Part shown: in pieces, positions 43,297 through 52,082 of the stretch
Layout: each line of letters starts with the position of its first letter
Position numbering within the stretch: position 1 is the stretch's first letter
Source of the DNA: CAXMRP01 sp964196155
GTDB lineage: Bacteria > Pseudomonadota > Alphaproteobacteria > Rhizobiales > Afifellaceae
Reading direction: 5' to 3'
Length of the DNA stretch: 52,316 nt
NCBI GenBank assembly: GCA_964196155.1
Contig: CAXMRP010000134.1
Location: 1-52,316, forward strand
Program-made: the position numbers and the translations under genes
Notes under the pieces: generated by a model
The model's database searches: none
What the model was told of the DNA's origin: nothing
Seen by the model: the letters and a program-made list of their open reading frames with translations, nothing else

Positions 43297-44496
43297 ATGC
43301 GGACCGCCGGACGCCACGCCTTGCAAATACCCGGTCCGACAAATGTGCCGGATCGCATCCTCCGCGCCATGGATCGGCCGACAATCGATCATCGCGGCGC
43401 CGCATTTGGTGCAATGGCGAGCAATGTTCTGGCGGTCCTCAAACCGGTATTCGGTTGCGCCGGACCGGTGTTCATATTTCCTGCATCGGGAACTGGCGCG
43501 TGGGAAGCGGCGCTGGTCAATACGCTGTCGCCGGGCGATCGGGTTTTGATGCCCGAAACCGGGCACTTTGCCCTGATGTGGCGACGCCTTGCCGACAATC
43601 TCGGCCTTGTGCCGGAGACGATTGATGGCGACTGGCGCAGCGGCGCCGATCCAGTGGCGATAGGTGAGCGCCTTTCCCGGGATACGGACCACGCCATCAA
43701 GGCAGTCTGCGTCGTCCACAATGAAACTTCCACCGGTGCCGTGTCGCCGGTTGCCGAAATCCGCCAGGCCTTGAACGACTGCACGCATCCGGCGTTGCTG
43801 TTTGTCGATACAATCTCCTCGTTGGCATCCATCGACTACCGGCATGACGAATGGGGTGTCGATGTTACCATCGCCGGTTCGCAAAAGGGACTGATGCTGC
43901 CGCCAGGGCTGGCGTTCAACGCGGTCAGCGACAAGGCGCTGGCGGCGGCAAGGGGTTCGAAATTCTCCAAATCCTATTGGTCATGGCAGGAGATGACCGG
44001 CCCCAATGCCAGCGGCTTCTTTCCCTATACGCCGGCGACGAACCTGTTGTTCGGCTTGGCCGAGGCCATCGACATGTTGAACGAGGAGGGGCTCGCAAAT
44101 GTCTTCGCCCGCCACGACCGCCATGCGGCGGCCGCCCGGCAGGCAGTACGCGCATGGGGGCTGGAAGTGCTGTGCGCCGTCCCTGAACACTATTCCAGTT
44201 CGCTGACAGCAGTTCGCTTGCCCGAAGGCCATGACGCCGACCGGTTCCGCAAGATCGTGCTTGATAACTTCGATATGTCGCTGGGCAATGGCCTGTCGCG
44301 GCTGGCCGGCACCGTGTTTCGCATCGGCCATCTCGGCGACTTCAACGACCTGATGCTGGCCGGCACCCTGTCGGGCATCGAAATGGGTCTCGATCTCGCC
44401 GGCATCCCGTTCCAGAAAGGCGGCGCACAGGCCGCGCTTGCTTATTTGACTGATGCGCACCGGCCCACAGGCGACAGCGCCATCGCCGCCGAATAA
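43297..44496 (+). CDS. Class V aminotransferase, serine/alanine-glyoxylate type
   Basis: PLP-dependent aminotransferase of 399 residues. The N-terminal QIPGPTNVPDRILRAMDRPT and DHRGAAFGAM are diagnostic of the alanine-glyoxylate/serine-glyoxylate/serine-pyruvate group. The cofactor region has FPASGTGAWEAALVN, the aspartate in LLFVDTISSLASID, and the Schiff-base lysine in TIAGSQKGLMLPPGL. The C-terminal GNGLSRLAGTVFRIGHLGDF is also typical. The ATG at 43297 is preceded by AGGAAT at a long spacing; the frame to 43213 adds 28 residues with no family support. It is paired divergently with an FAD-linked hydroxyacid dehydrogenase, suggesting glycolate/glyoxylate or serine-cycle chemistry. Confidence 0.87.
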   Translation: MRTAGRHALQIPGPTNVPDRILRAMDRPTIDHRGAAFGAMASNVLAVLKPVFGCAGPVFIFPASGTGAWEAALVNTLSPGDRVLMPETGHFALMWRRLADNLGLVPETIDGDWRSGADPVAIGERLSRDTDHAIKAVCVVHNETSTGAVSPVAEIRQALNDCTHPALLFVDTISSLASIDYRHDEWGVDVTIAGSQKGLMLPPGLAFNAVSDKALAAARGSKFSKSYWSWQEMTGPNASGFFPYTPATNLLFGLAEAIDMLNEEGLANVFARHDRHAAAARQAVRAWGLEVLCAVPEHYSSSLTAVRLPEGHDADRFRKIVLDNFDMSLGNGLSRLAGTVFRIGHLGDFNDLMLAGTLSGIEMGLDLAGIPFQKGGAQAALAYLTDAHRPTGDSAIAAE

Positions 44497-44527
44497 ACTG
44501 CGCGATATCGGGTTGTCGCTGGCCGGA

Positions 44528-45214
44528 TCAGACCACCGACACGTCGATCTCGCCAATCCCCTCGATATGGCCGTGTAATTTGTCGCCGCGCCGTACCGGG
44601 CCGACCCCTGATGGCGTGCCAGTCAGGATAATGTCGCCGGCCTGCAATGCGAACAGTTCGGACAAAGTGGCGATCATTTCCGGCACCTTCCAGATCATCT
44701 GGTTGAGGTCGCCCTCCTGCCGGGTCTCGCCATTGACCGACATCCAGATCGCGCCGTGATCGGGATGACCGGTCTGGGTGGCGGGCACAATGTCGGAGCA
44801 CGGCGCGGAGTGCTCAAACGCCTTGCCGATTTCCCAGGGCCGCCCGAGTTTCTTCATCTGTCCCTGAAGATCTCGGCGGGTCATGTCGAACGACACGCCG
44901 TAACCGAACACGCAATCCAGCGCATTTTCAACGGCGATATTTTCTCCGCCGGATTCCAGCGCCACCATCAGTTCGATCTCGTGGTGTACGTCCTGCGTCA
45001 TGCCCGGATAGGGAAAGTCGGCGCCACCAGTCAGCAGATTGTCCGGGTTCTTCTGGAAGAAAAACGGCGGCTCCTTGTCCGGATCGTGGCCCATCTCCAC
45101 CGCGTGGGACGCATAGTTGCGGCCGACACAATATATCCGATGGACCGGAAAGGTATCGGCGCTGCCACGCACGGGCAGGGAAACTTGGACTGGCGGCGAA
45201 ATGACGTGGCTCAT
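44528..45214 (-). CDS. FAH-family hydrolase, fumarylpyruvate/acylpyruvate type
   Basis: Metal-dependent C-C bond hydrolase of the fumarylacetoacetate-hydrolase family, 228 residues, the short single-domain class. Visible features are IYCVGRNYASHAVEMGHDP, the substrate-loop region PPFFFQKNPDNLL, metal ligands in HHEIELMVALESGGENI and GYGVSFDMTRRDLQ, and the C-terminal GDIILTGTPSGVGPV. These are typical of fumarylpyruvate and acylpyruvate hydrolases. It is the last gene of a seven-gene unit that begins with another FAH protein, and lies 61 bases after the Ldh2-type dehydrogenase. Confidence 0.85.
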   Translation of the reverse strand: MSHVISPPVQVSLPVRGSADTFPVHRIYCVGRNYASHAVEMGHDPDKEPPFFFQKNPDNLLTGGADFPYPGMTQDVHHEIELMVALESGGENIAVENALDCVFGYGVSFDMTRRDLQGQMKKLGRPWEIGKAFEHSAPCSDIVPATQTGHPDHGAIWMSVNGETRQEGDLNQMIWKVPEMIATLSELFALQAGDIILTGTPSGVGPVRRGDKLHGHIEGIGEIDVSVV

Positions 45215-45275
45215 GGGGTGTTTCTCTGTTCGAATTGGAAAGGAATGGCCGGACGATTGGTCAGTTCAGCCGTAT

Positions 45276-46346
45276 TTAGGGTTGGCCAAGCGCCGGAATA
45301 TCGAGTTCCAAGGCGATTTGCGACAGGGCAGTAACAAGATTGCGGTGCAGGGGAATGCCGTTGCTGGTGCGGTCAATGACGATGTCCGGCCGCCGGTCGC
45401 CCGGAATGCGCACCGCCGCATGGCCAGGCAATGTCGGGGCTGATCGCATCTCGGCAAACACCCGGTCAACGGTGTCCTTGAACACGGCCACATCGCCGAA
45501 AGCGGCAACGGAAATGGCGGCAATAAACTGGCCGGTATTGGTCGGACTTGCGGTATCCTTGCTGAATTCCACAACGTCCTTGCCGAACGCCGCACAGTTG
45601 AGCGTGCCGGCCAACAGCCCGATCGCCATCGCCAACCCATAGCCCTTGGCGCCGCCAATCGGCAGCAGAAATCCCTCATCCTGCCGGGTCGGATCGGTCA
45701 ACGGTTGGCCATCGCGGCCAACCATCCAGCCCACCGGCATCGGCTCGCCCCGTTGCGCCAGTGTCTTGATCTTGCCCGCTGCCGCGATGGTGGTGGCCAT
45801 ATCCAGAACGAACGGCGGCGATTGCCCGGCCGGGACGGAAATCGCGATTGGATTGGTGCCCAGAAGCAGTTCGGCGCCGCCAAAGGGCGGGACGTGATTG
45901 GCGCTGCCGACCGCGCCATAAAGCCCTATCATGTCGTTCTCGGCGACAGTCGAGACATACAGCGAGGCCGGACCGGCATGATTGCCGTTGCGCACGCCAA
46001 CCCAGCCGATGCCGTGGGCGTTCGCCTTGGCGATGGCCAGATCGGTCGCCTTCGCCATGGCCAGATGACCAAGGCCATTGCCGCCATCGACGACGGCGGT
46101 TGAATCCCGCTCGACCGGAACGCTGAGCTTGGCCGCCGGATTGGTGCCGCCATCGCGCAGCCGGTTGATATATTGCCGCAGCCGGAACACCCCGTGGGTA
46201 TCGTGGCCCTGCAGGTCCGCCTTGACCATCAGGCCGGCAACGCGCGCCGCGTCATCGTCTGGCACGCCAAGGGCGGTGAATGCCGAGGCGACAAAGCGCT
46301 GGATATCGGCAAGGGCGTATCGGTCGCCCACGGAGTCGGCGCTCAT
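45276..46346 (-). CDS. Ldh2/malate dehydrogenase-2 family oxidoreductase
   Basis: NAD(P)-dependent 2-hydroxyacid dehydrogenase of the Ldh2/YlbC/ComC family, 356 residues, the normal length. Features are VKADLQGHDTHGVFRLRQYI, the GNHAGPASLYVSTVAENDMI region, GTNPIAISVPAGQ, and GFLLPIGGAKGYGLAMAIGL. The family includes malate, L-lactate, ureidoglycolate, sulfolactate and 2,3-diketogulonate enzymes, so the substrate is open. It lies between the ABC permease and the second FAH gene in what appears to be one operon, so it should act on an imported hydroxyacid or its keto form. Confidence 0.87.
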   Translation of the reverse strand: MSADSVGDRYALADIQRFVASAFTALGVPDDDAARVAGLMVKADLQGHDTHGVFRLRQYINRLRDGGTNPAAKLSVPVERDSTAVVDGGNGLGHLAMAKATDLAIAKANAHGIGWVGVRNGNHAGPASLYVSTVAENDMIGLYGAVGSANHVPPFGGAELLLGTNPIAISVPAGQSPPFVLDMATTIAAAGKIKTLAQRGEPMPVGWMVGRDGQPLTDPTRQDEGFLLPIGGAKGYGLAMAIGLLAGTLNCAAFGKDVVEFSKDTASPTNTGQFIAAISVAAFGDVAVFKDTVDRVFAEMRSAPTLPGHAAVRIPGDRRPDIVIDRTSNGIPLHRNLVTALSQIALELDIPALGQP

Positions 46347-46370
46347 TGCGGCAGCCCCGGCCGTCGCCGA

Positions 46371-47126
46371 TCAGATGCGCGAGCCGGCATAGTATTCAAC
46401 CTTGTGTTCCAGCCAGCCGATGGCGGAGGAAAACACCAGCGCGAAGATGAACAGCACCAAAGTCAGCGCCCAGAATTCCTCAAACTGGAAATTGTCGGAA
46501 AACGTCCGGAACAACCGCCCGAGCGCCACGATCGAGACCAGCAACTGGCCGATGACGATGCCCTTGACCGCCCGGATAAGGCCCATGCGCACGCCGGCAA
46601 GGATTTCCGGCAGCGCCGCCCAGAACAGCACCTTGGTCAGCAATTGCCAGCGGCTGGCGCTGAACGAACGGCCCATTTCAGACAGCGAAGGCGAGATATG
46701 GCGCACCCCGGCATAGGTATCCAGCGCGATAATCCAGATCGAAAACAGCACGACGGTGACGATGATTGTCGTTTGACCAAGGCCAAACAGCAGCATCAGC
46801 ACCGGCACCAGCGAGGACAGCGGCGCGCTGGCGAATATATTGACCCACATGCCCAAAATGGAATTGGCGACGCGGCTCCGCCCCATCCAGAAACCGATGG
46901 CAATGCCGCCGACGATGGAAATGACCATGCCGATCACAAAAGCCTGCAGCGTCACCAGCGCCGCCCGGTGAAAATCGCCGCGCTGGACCAGCACGAAAAG
47001 CTGTTCGATCACGGCGGAGAACGGCGGCAGGATGAAGGCCAGTTCCAACTGGCCGACGATTTCCCAAAGGGCGATCCAGATCAGCAGTGAAAAGACCGGC
47101 GGCACCCGAATTCCAAATAGGTTCAT
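46371..47126 (-). CDS. TauC/SsuC-type ABC permease (second of pair)
   Basis: Inner-membrane permease of the taurine/nitrate/sulfonate importer class, 251 residues. An N-terminal helix (VFSLLIWIALWEIVGQLELA), a conserved FWMGRSRVANSILGMW loop and the EAA-type region SEMGRSFSASRWQLLTKVLF with LPEILAGVRMGLIRAVKGIV are present. The ATG at 47126 lies ten bases after the ATPase stop; the longer frame upstream is ATPase shadow. Unlike most Tau/Ssu systems, which use a permease homodimer, this operon encodes two different permeases. Confidence 0.85.
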   Translation of the reverse strand: MNLFGIRVPPVFSLLIWIALWEIVGQLELAFILPPFSAVIEQLFVLVQRGDFHRAALVTLQAFVIGMVISIVGGIAIGFWMGRSRVANSILGMWVNIFASAPLSSLVPVLMLLFGLGQTTIIVTVVLFSIWIIALDTYAGVRHISPSLSEMGRSFSASRWQLLTKVLFWAALPEILAGVRMGLIRAVKGIVIGQLLVSIVALGRLFRTFSDNFQFEEFWALTLVLFIFALVFSSAIGWLEHKVEYYAGSRI

Positions 47127-47136
47127 GACAGCGCTT

Positions 47137-47934
47137 TCAATCCAGATACTTACGTAATTGGCTCCAGATTTCCTCGACCGTATCGAGATAATTCTTGTCG
47201 CGGCGGATCTCGTCCGGCCCGGCCTCGCGGCTGATCTCCGGCCGGATCGTCGAGTGAATCCGTCCCGGGCGCGGCGACAGCAGGATGATCTGGTCAGACA
47301 CGTAGACCGCCTCTTCGATCGAATGGGTGACAAAGATCACGGTCTTTTTTTCCACCGACAACAGATGCAGAAGGTCTTCCTGAAATTTTCGCCGGGTCTG
47401 TTCATCGACCGCGGAAAACGGCTCATCCATCAACAGCACATCGGCATTGACCGCCAGCGCCCGCGCCAGACCGACCCGCTGGCGCATGCCGCCGGACAGT
47501 TCATGGGGGTATTTGTCTTCAAAACCAGACAGGCCGACTTCTGAAATATAATGCCGGGCCGCCTCCTGCCGCTCCGCCTTCGGCCGGCCGGTGAGTTCCA
47601 GGCCAAACGCGACGTTGCGCATGACAGTGGCCCACGGCAGCAGCGCGAAATCCTGAAAGACGAAAGCCCGTTCCGGCCCCGGCCCGGTCACCGTCTTGCC
47701 GTGAACCAGCACCTCGCCCGATGTCGGCTCCAAAAGCCCGGCGATAATCTTCAGCAACGTCGTCTTGCCGCAGCCGCTCGGGCCAAGCAGTGTCGTCATC
47801 TGTCCGGCCGGAAAGCCCAGATCGACATTGTCGAGGGCGTGGACATCCTGACCGTAAAATTTCGTAATGCCCCGAACCTCGACGATATTGCTGTCGAGGG
47901 TTTGGCGCGCTTGCGTGGCGGTGGCCGCTGCCAT
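47137..47934 (-). CDS. TauB/SsuB-type ABC ATPase
   Basis: ATPase of the same importer, 265 residues, the short form without a TOBE domain. Walker A is GPSGCGKTT, the Q-loop is in FVFQDFALLPWATVMRNV, the signature is LSGGMRQRV, Walker B is DVLLMDEPFSAVDE, and the H-loop is FVTHSIEEA. LLPWATVMRNVAFGLEL is characteristic of taurine/nitrate/aliphatic-sulfonate ATPases. The ATG overlaps the upstream permease stop by one base. The longer frame upstream is antisense to or out of frame with the permease and was trimmed. Confidence 0.88.
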   Translation of the reverse strand: MAAATATQARQTLDSNIVEVRGITKFYGQDVHALDNVDLGFPAGQMTTLLGPSGCGKTTLLKIIAGLLEPTSGEVLVHGKTVTGPGPERAFVFQDFALLPWATVMRNVAFGLELTGRPKAERQEAARHYISEVGLSGFEDKYPHELSGGMRQRVGLARALAVNADVLLMDEPFSAVDEQTRRKFQEDLLHLLSVEKKTVIFVTHSIEEAVYVSDQIILLSPRPGRIHSTIRPEISREAGPDEIRRDKNYLDTVEEIWSQLRKYLD

Positions 47935-48755
47935 CACTGCCCTTTCCTTTTTTCTGGTCGGAAATATTTGGTTTCCGCCTTTTCCAGCATTCCGACCATG
48001 ACGGCCGAAAAGACAATGATGGAGAACACCGCCGCGTACATATGGGCATATTCGGCAACCGAACGATGGTAGGAAATCAGATCGCCAATGCCGGTCGGCG
48101 TGATCAGCAATTCGGCCAGAATGACGCCGATGAACCCGGCGGCGACGCCGAGCCGCAGACCGGCAAAGATCACCGGCGCGGCATTGGGTATGATCACTTT
48201 CCAGATTTCCTGCAGGCGGTTGCCCTGAAACGACCGACACATCTGCACCAGAGTCGGACTGGCGTTGCGCACCGCCTTGTAGGTGTTCAGCACAATAATT
48301 GGCGCGGCAAGAATGACCACAGCGACCGTTTTTGCCGCCAGGCCGATCCCGTAAACATAGGTGATCAGTGGAATGAGTGCAGCCACCGGCGAGGCCTGAA
48401 GCACCACGAATATCGGCTCGCCCATCCACTGGAAATGGCGGTTAAGCCCCATGCCGATACCGATGGCGATGCCGAATCCGCCCGAGATCAGGACGCCAAC
48501 GCCGAGCGGCTTCAGGGTCTGTCCGTAGGCGTGAAACATCCGGCCATCGATGGTCATCTCAAACAGCGCCTGCATCGTGGCGCTGAATGTCGGAAAGGCG
48601 ATGCTGATCGGGATCAGTCCGGCAATCTCCCAGACTGCAAACAGCCCGATGATCGACAGCAGCCGATAAAAAGCGCCGCTGGTCAGTCCGAGAATCAAGG
48701 GCTCGGGCTGCGGCGCCGGGACGGTACCGGCGGGCGATGTTGTGGCGGTCGACAT
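47934..48755 (-). CDS. TauC/SsuC-type ABC permease (first of pair)
   Basis: Permease of 273 residues with six predicted helices. A polar N-terminal leader precedes LLSIIGLFAVWEIAGLIPIS; the EAA-type loop is QMCRSFQGNRLQEIWKVIIP followed by NAAPVIFAGLRLGVAAGFIG. It is clearly different in sequence from the second permease in the operon, so a heterodimer is likely. It is separated from the binding-protein gene by a gap carrying a strong stem-loop with a T-tract. Basic residues (RPEKRKGQ) close the C terminus. Confidence 0.85.
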   Translation of the reverse strand: MSTATTSPAGTVPAPQPEPLILGLTSGAFYRLLSIIGLFAVWEIAGLIPISIAFPTFSATMQALFEMTIDGRMFHAYGQTLKPLGVGVLISGGFGIAIGIGMGLNRHFQWMGEPIFVVLQASPVAALIPLITYVYGIGLAAKTVAVVILAAPIIVLNTYKAVRNASPTLVQMCRSFQGNRLQEIWKVIIPNAAPVIFAGLRLGVAAGFIGVILAELLITPTGIGDLISYHRSVAEYAHMYAAVFSIIVFSAVMVGMLEKAETKYFRPEKRKGQ

Positions 48756-48786
48756 GGCGGTTCGCTCACACTTCCTGTGGCGTTAT

Positions 48787-48828
48787 AAAATGCACCCGCA
48801 CCATGTCTTGCAAGATGGCGCGGGTGCA
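48787..48828 (-). terminator. Intercistronic stem-loop with T-tract
   Basis: TGCACCCGC and GCGGGTGCA form a perfect nine-base-pair outer stem; an inner CCAT/ATGG pair and a CTTGCAAG centre extend it. On the minus strand TTTTAT follows directly. It lies 32 bases after the binding-protein stop and well before the permease start, so it should act as a partial terminator that lowers expression of the downstream transporter genes. Confidence 0.7.
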
Positions 48829-48859
48829 AATTTGGCTTGGTTACCGGCTCTTGTGGCTC

Positions 48860-49861
48860 TTACATCCGGCCAAGTTTGTCCGCTGCCGTGTTGACGGCAT
48901 CGAGATACCAGTAGTCCTCAACCTTCAGCGCCGCTGCGTCGCCTTCCAGCGATCCGGACGTTGTGAAGAAGACAAAATCTTCCTTTACCGAATCGGCGCT
49001 GCCGCCATTGTCCGGGAACAGGTCGATCTCGACGCCCTGCGTAAAGGCCGGCACCAGTTCATCGACTTCCACCTTCTCGATGTCAGGAAGTACATTGTAT
49101 TTCGCCCTGAGTGTCGCAATGGAGGCCGGGTCCTTGTTGATTTCCCGCCATGTCTTGATCAGTTCCTCGACAAGGATTGCTACGGCTTCCTTCTCGCTTT
49201 CCAGCCAGTTCCGGTTGGCATAGAGCGCCTCGTCGGTGGCCTTGATGTCGGGCAGGGGCAGGAAAATGAACTTGTCCGGGGCTTCCCGCTGCAACAGCCG
49301 CTTGCGTTCGTAATCAACGATCGATGCGTTGATCCGCCCCTGCAACAATGCGCCGGCGCGCACGCCGGATCCGGGGACATAGCTGACGGAATTGTAGGAA
49401 ACGCCGTTCTCTTTCGCCATCAGCTGCATGATGGCCTCGGTGCCCGATCCACGACCGTGAACAGCAACATCGGCGCCGTCGAGGTCTTTCCAGGTTTTGA
49501 ATTTTTCGCCATTCACGACCGGATAAAACCGCAGCATCGACAGCTGGTAGAACATCCGGATCGGTGCGTTGACCTTCTGGATCAGCGCATACGGGGTACC
49601 GACACCAATATCGGCCTGGCCGCTGACAATTGCCTGTGCGGCAAGATCTTCAGATTGCAGGAACGAGGTTTCGACCTTGACCCCGCGCTCTGCGGCCCGG
49701 GCGACGGCGATCATGAAATTCACCATCTCGCCGCCGGGGACATCACCAAATGCGACCCGCATCGAGCCCATGTCCTGCGACTGGGCCGGTGCGGCCGCAA
49801 ATCCGATCGCGCCGGCCAAAACCGCCGCGCTTCCGATTTTTCTCAGATAAGTAACGCTCAT
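48860..49861 (-). CDS. NMT1/ThiY-TAXI-like periplasmic binding protein
   Basis: Receptor of the Tau/Ssu/Nrt-class importer, 333 residues. A Sec signal peptide (MSVTYLRKIGSAAVLAGAIG, cleavage after AQSQ or APAQS) is followed by MRVAFGDVPGGEMVNFMIAV. The segment GQADIGVGTPYALIQKVNAP and the later GADVAVHGRGSGTEAIMQL are typical of family members that bind nitrate, taurine, pyrimidine precursors or aromatic acids. The ATG at 49861 has GGAGG eight bases upstream; a GTG at 49864 is the alternative. It is the second gene of the operon after a 331-residue FAH protein. Confidence 0.83.
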   Translation of the reverse strand: MSVTYLRKIGSAAVLAGAIGFAAAPAQSQDMGSMRVAFGDVPGGEMVNFMIAVARAAERGVKVETSFLQSEDLAAQAIVSGQADIGVGTPYALIQKVNAPIRMFYQLSMLRFYPVVNGEKFKTWKDLDGADVAVHGRGSGTEAIMQLMAKENGVSYNSVSYVPGSGVRAGALLQGRINASIVDYERKRLLQREAPDKFIFLPLPDIKATDEALYANRNWLESEKEAVAILVEELIKTWREINKDPASIATLRAKYNVLPDIEKVEVDELVPAFTQGVEIDLFPDNGGSADSVKEDFVFFTTSGSLEGDAAALKVEDYWYLDAVNTAADKLGRM

Positions 49862-49930
49862 CACTTCATCCTCCCGCTCTGTTTTACTTCATGCATCCCG
49901 GTTATCCGGGAATAATTTTCCGGCGGCTGA

Positions 49931-50926
49931 TTATGCCGACCCGACGATTCCAACAGTATTTTCCAGTTTTCCAATTCCATCGATTTCGCAAATTACCGTG
50001 TCGCCATCCTTCAGGAAAGACGGCGGTTCCATCGCATAGCCAACGCCTTCCGGTGTTCCGGTCGCCAAGATGTCACCGGGCTCCAGCGTCAGCCCCTCCG
50101 ACAGGGATTCAATCAGCGCCGGAATGGAAAAGATCATGTTGCCGGAATTGCCGTCCTGCCGACCCTGATCATTGACACTGGTGCGCAGGCGAAGGTCGGC
50201 AAAATTCGGCAGCTCATCGATGGTCACGATCTGTGGTCCCATCGGGCAAAACGTGTCCTGCCCCTTGCCCTTGAGAAACTGGCCGCCATGCCGGCGCTGG
50301 AGATCCCGCGCGCTCACATCGTTGATAATCGTGAACCCGAATATATGCGCCTGTGCATCGGACGCAGGGATATTGCGGCCGGTCTTGCCGAACACAACGG
50401 CAAGCTCGACCTCATAGTCGATCTTCTCCGACACGGCTGGGTCGATGGTGATCGTATCGCCAGGGCCGATGACGCAGGTATAGGGTTTGGTAAAAAACAC
50501 CGGATAGGCCGGCGTCTTGTCCGGCGCCGAATTGGCGCGCGATGCTTCTGTGACATGGGCGCGATAGTTGCTGCCGACACAGAACACATTTTTCGCCGGA
50601 CGCGGGATGGGCGCCTTCAGCGATACGGCATCTGCCGGCACACAGGCATCGTCCAACAGGCCTGCGCCCGCCTTCTCGGCAATTGATTTACAGATGCTCA
50701 CTGCCTCGGGGCCTGCCCGCACGATGTCGAGAAGGCATATCGGCGTCTGGCCACACCCGATCGTGGCGCTGCCCGTGCCAACCAGTGCGAACGCCTTGCG
50801 CAAATCGACGATCGTCTGCGCGTCAATACACAATCCCGGGCACAAATCTGGGCACTGGCCGGGGCTCGTGTCCCCGTCACTCTGGCCCCCAGCCTCGCCA
50901 TTACGCTGGAATGTCACAAATCGCAT
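49931..50926 (-). CDS. FAH-family hydrolase, two-domain type
   Basis: Metal-dependent hydrolase of 331 residues with an N-terminal extension of about 100 residues before the catalytic fold, as in the FahA/2-keto-hydrolase and 2,4-diketo-3-deoxy-sugar-acid hydrolase group. Core features are NVFCVGSNYRAHVTEA, the metal ligands in KIDYEVELAVVFGKTGRNI and IINDVSARDLQRRHGGQFLK, and GDILATGTPEGVGYAM. It is the first gene of the seven-gene operon, next to the GntR regulator. The short FAH protein at the other end is a different subtype, so the two may act on successive or alternative intermediates. Confidence 0.87.
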   Translation of the reverse strand: MRFVTFQRNGEAGGQSDGDTSPGQCPDLCPGLCIDAQTIVDLRKAFALVGTGSATIGCGQTPICLLDIVRAGPEAVSICKSIAEKAGAGLLDDACVPADAVSLKAPIPRPAKNVFCVGSNYRAHVTEASRANSAPDKTPAYPVFFTKPYTCVIGPGDTITIDPAVSEKIDYEVELAVVFGKTGRNIPASDAQAHIFGFTIINDVSARDLQRRHGGQFLKGKGQDTFCPMGPQIVTIDELPNFADLRLRTSVNDQGRQDGNSGNMIFSIPALIESLSEGLTLEPGDILATGTPEGVGYAMEPPSFLKDGDTVICEIDGIGKLENTVGIVGSA

Positions 50927-51061
50927 TTGGCGCCGTTACTCCCGCGATAGTCCTGTTCACCCGCATACGCATCATTATTCAGATCGAACCGTATCGTTCT
51001 GATCGGACCCTGCTGCCTGCCGGGTTGAAAGAAGATGTCGATCCCGAACATCGCCAAAAAC

Positions 51062-51092
51062 AACCGATATTTCAACCAATATTTATATTGGT
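51062..51092. promoter_or_regulatory. Candidate GntR operator
   Basis: A perfect 18-base inverted repeat, ACCAATAT-TT-ATATTGGT (51075-51092), in the divergent gap between the FAH-headed operon and the GntR gene. A related half-site AACCGATATTT lies just to its left (51062-51072) and repeats AACCAATATTT at one changed base. The position suits autoregulation and control of the operon. The remaining part of the gap (50927-51176) shows no other clear signal. Confidence 0.6.
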
Positions 51093-51176
51093 ATCAGCGC
51101 CTCTGCCCAACATTTCGCAATCAAGCCTTGTATTCGGCAGCTTATTGTGGATCGATAGCGCTGCGAAAGAAGGTTT

Positions 51177-51887
51177 TTGCGCCCAATATCGGAATTGGTT
51201 CAAAAGATGCGGACCGCATTGAGCGATCAGGAAGCGTTGGTCACGTTGCGCGGATTCCTGTCCGATCAGGATTTCGAGTTGAACGGACGGCTGCCGGTCG
51301 AGCGCGATCTGTCCCGGCAATTGGGGCTGTCGCGGAGCCGGTTGCGCAAGGCGCTGGCCGTGCTGGAGGCCGAAGGACAGATCTGGCGTCATGTCGGCCG
51401 GGGCACTTTCATTGGCCCCAAGCCGGTTCTCAATTTGAGCGATGTCGAGTTCCTGAGCAGCCAGACCAGCCCGAGCGAAGTGATGGAGGCCCGCCTGGCG
51501 GTCGAACCGCAAATGGCGCGGCTGGCGGCGCTGCATGCGACAAAGGCGGATTTCATCGAGATCCGGCGCAACAACCGGCGCTGCCGGGCGGCGCGGGAAT
51601 GGCGGGTTTACGAAGCCTGGGACAACAAGTTTCATCAGGCCATCGCAACGGCGACCCGCAACAAACTGCTGATCGGCCTGTTCGACACACTGAACATTGT
51701 CAGGCGAACCACGGTTTGGGGCCAACTGCGCTCAACCAGATTGCCGCCGGCGGACCATGAAAGCTTCGACGAACACGATGCAATCCTGGAGACCATTGTC
51801 GCGCGCGATCCCGATCAGGCGGCTGATTGCATGCGCGCCCATCTGCGAACAGTCCGTAACCGGGTCCTGTCGTCACTGGACCTTTGA
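51177..51887 (+). CDS. GntR/FadR-family regulator (FCD domain)
   Basis: Transcriptional regulator of 236 residues. The N-terminal winged helix is visible in LPVERDLSRQLGLSRSRLRK with GQIWRHVGRGTFIG as the wing. The C-terminal FCD ligand domain has EARLAVEPQMARLAALHAT, WDNKFHQAIATATRNKLL and HDAILETIVARDPDQAADCM, containing the usual metal-binding Asp and His positions. FCD regulators often sense organic acids such as lactate, glycolate or sugar acids. The start may be the TTG at 51177 (AAGG three bases upstream) or the ATG at 51207. It is divergent from the FAH-headed operon and upstream of a TRAP binding protein on its own strand. Confidence 0.87.
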   Translation: MRPISELVQKMRTALSDQEALVTLRGFLSDQDFELNGRLPVERDLSRQLGLSRSRLRKALAVLEAEGQIWRHVGRGTFIGPKPVLNLSDVEFLSSQTSPSEVMEARLAVEPQMARLAALHATKADFIEIRRNNRRCRAAREWRVYEAWDNKFHQAIATATRNKLLIGLFDTLNIVRRTTVWGQLRSTRLPPADHESFDEHDAILETIVARDPDQAADCMRAHLRTVRNRVLSSLDL

Positions 51888-52082
51888 ACCCGGCGGCCAA
51901 TCCTGTTCGCGCCGACACAAAAATGAGGCGAAAAACACCGCCCGGACCGCACGATCACGAAATTCCGGTCAATCCTGGATCGCTGACCGGCGGTACTTGT
52001 TCTTTATGCGAGTAGGTGCTTAGTTTGGCCCGTTAAAATATTGACGCATTTGAATTGCGACAACTTCCTTGGGAGGGGTTTG

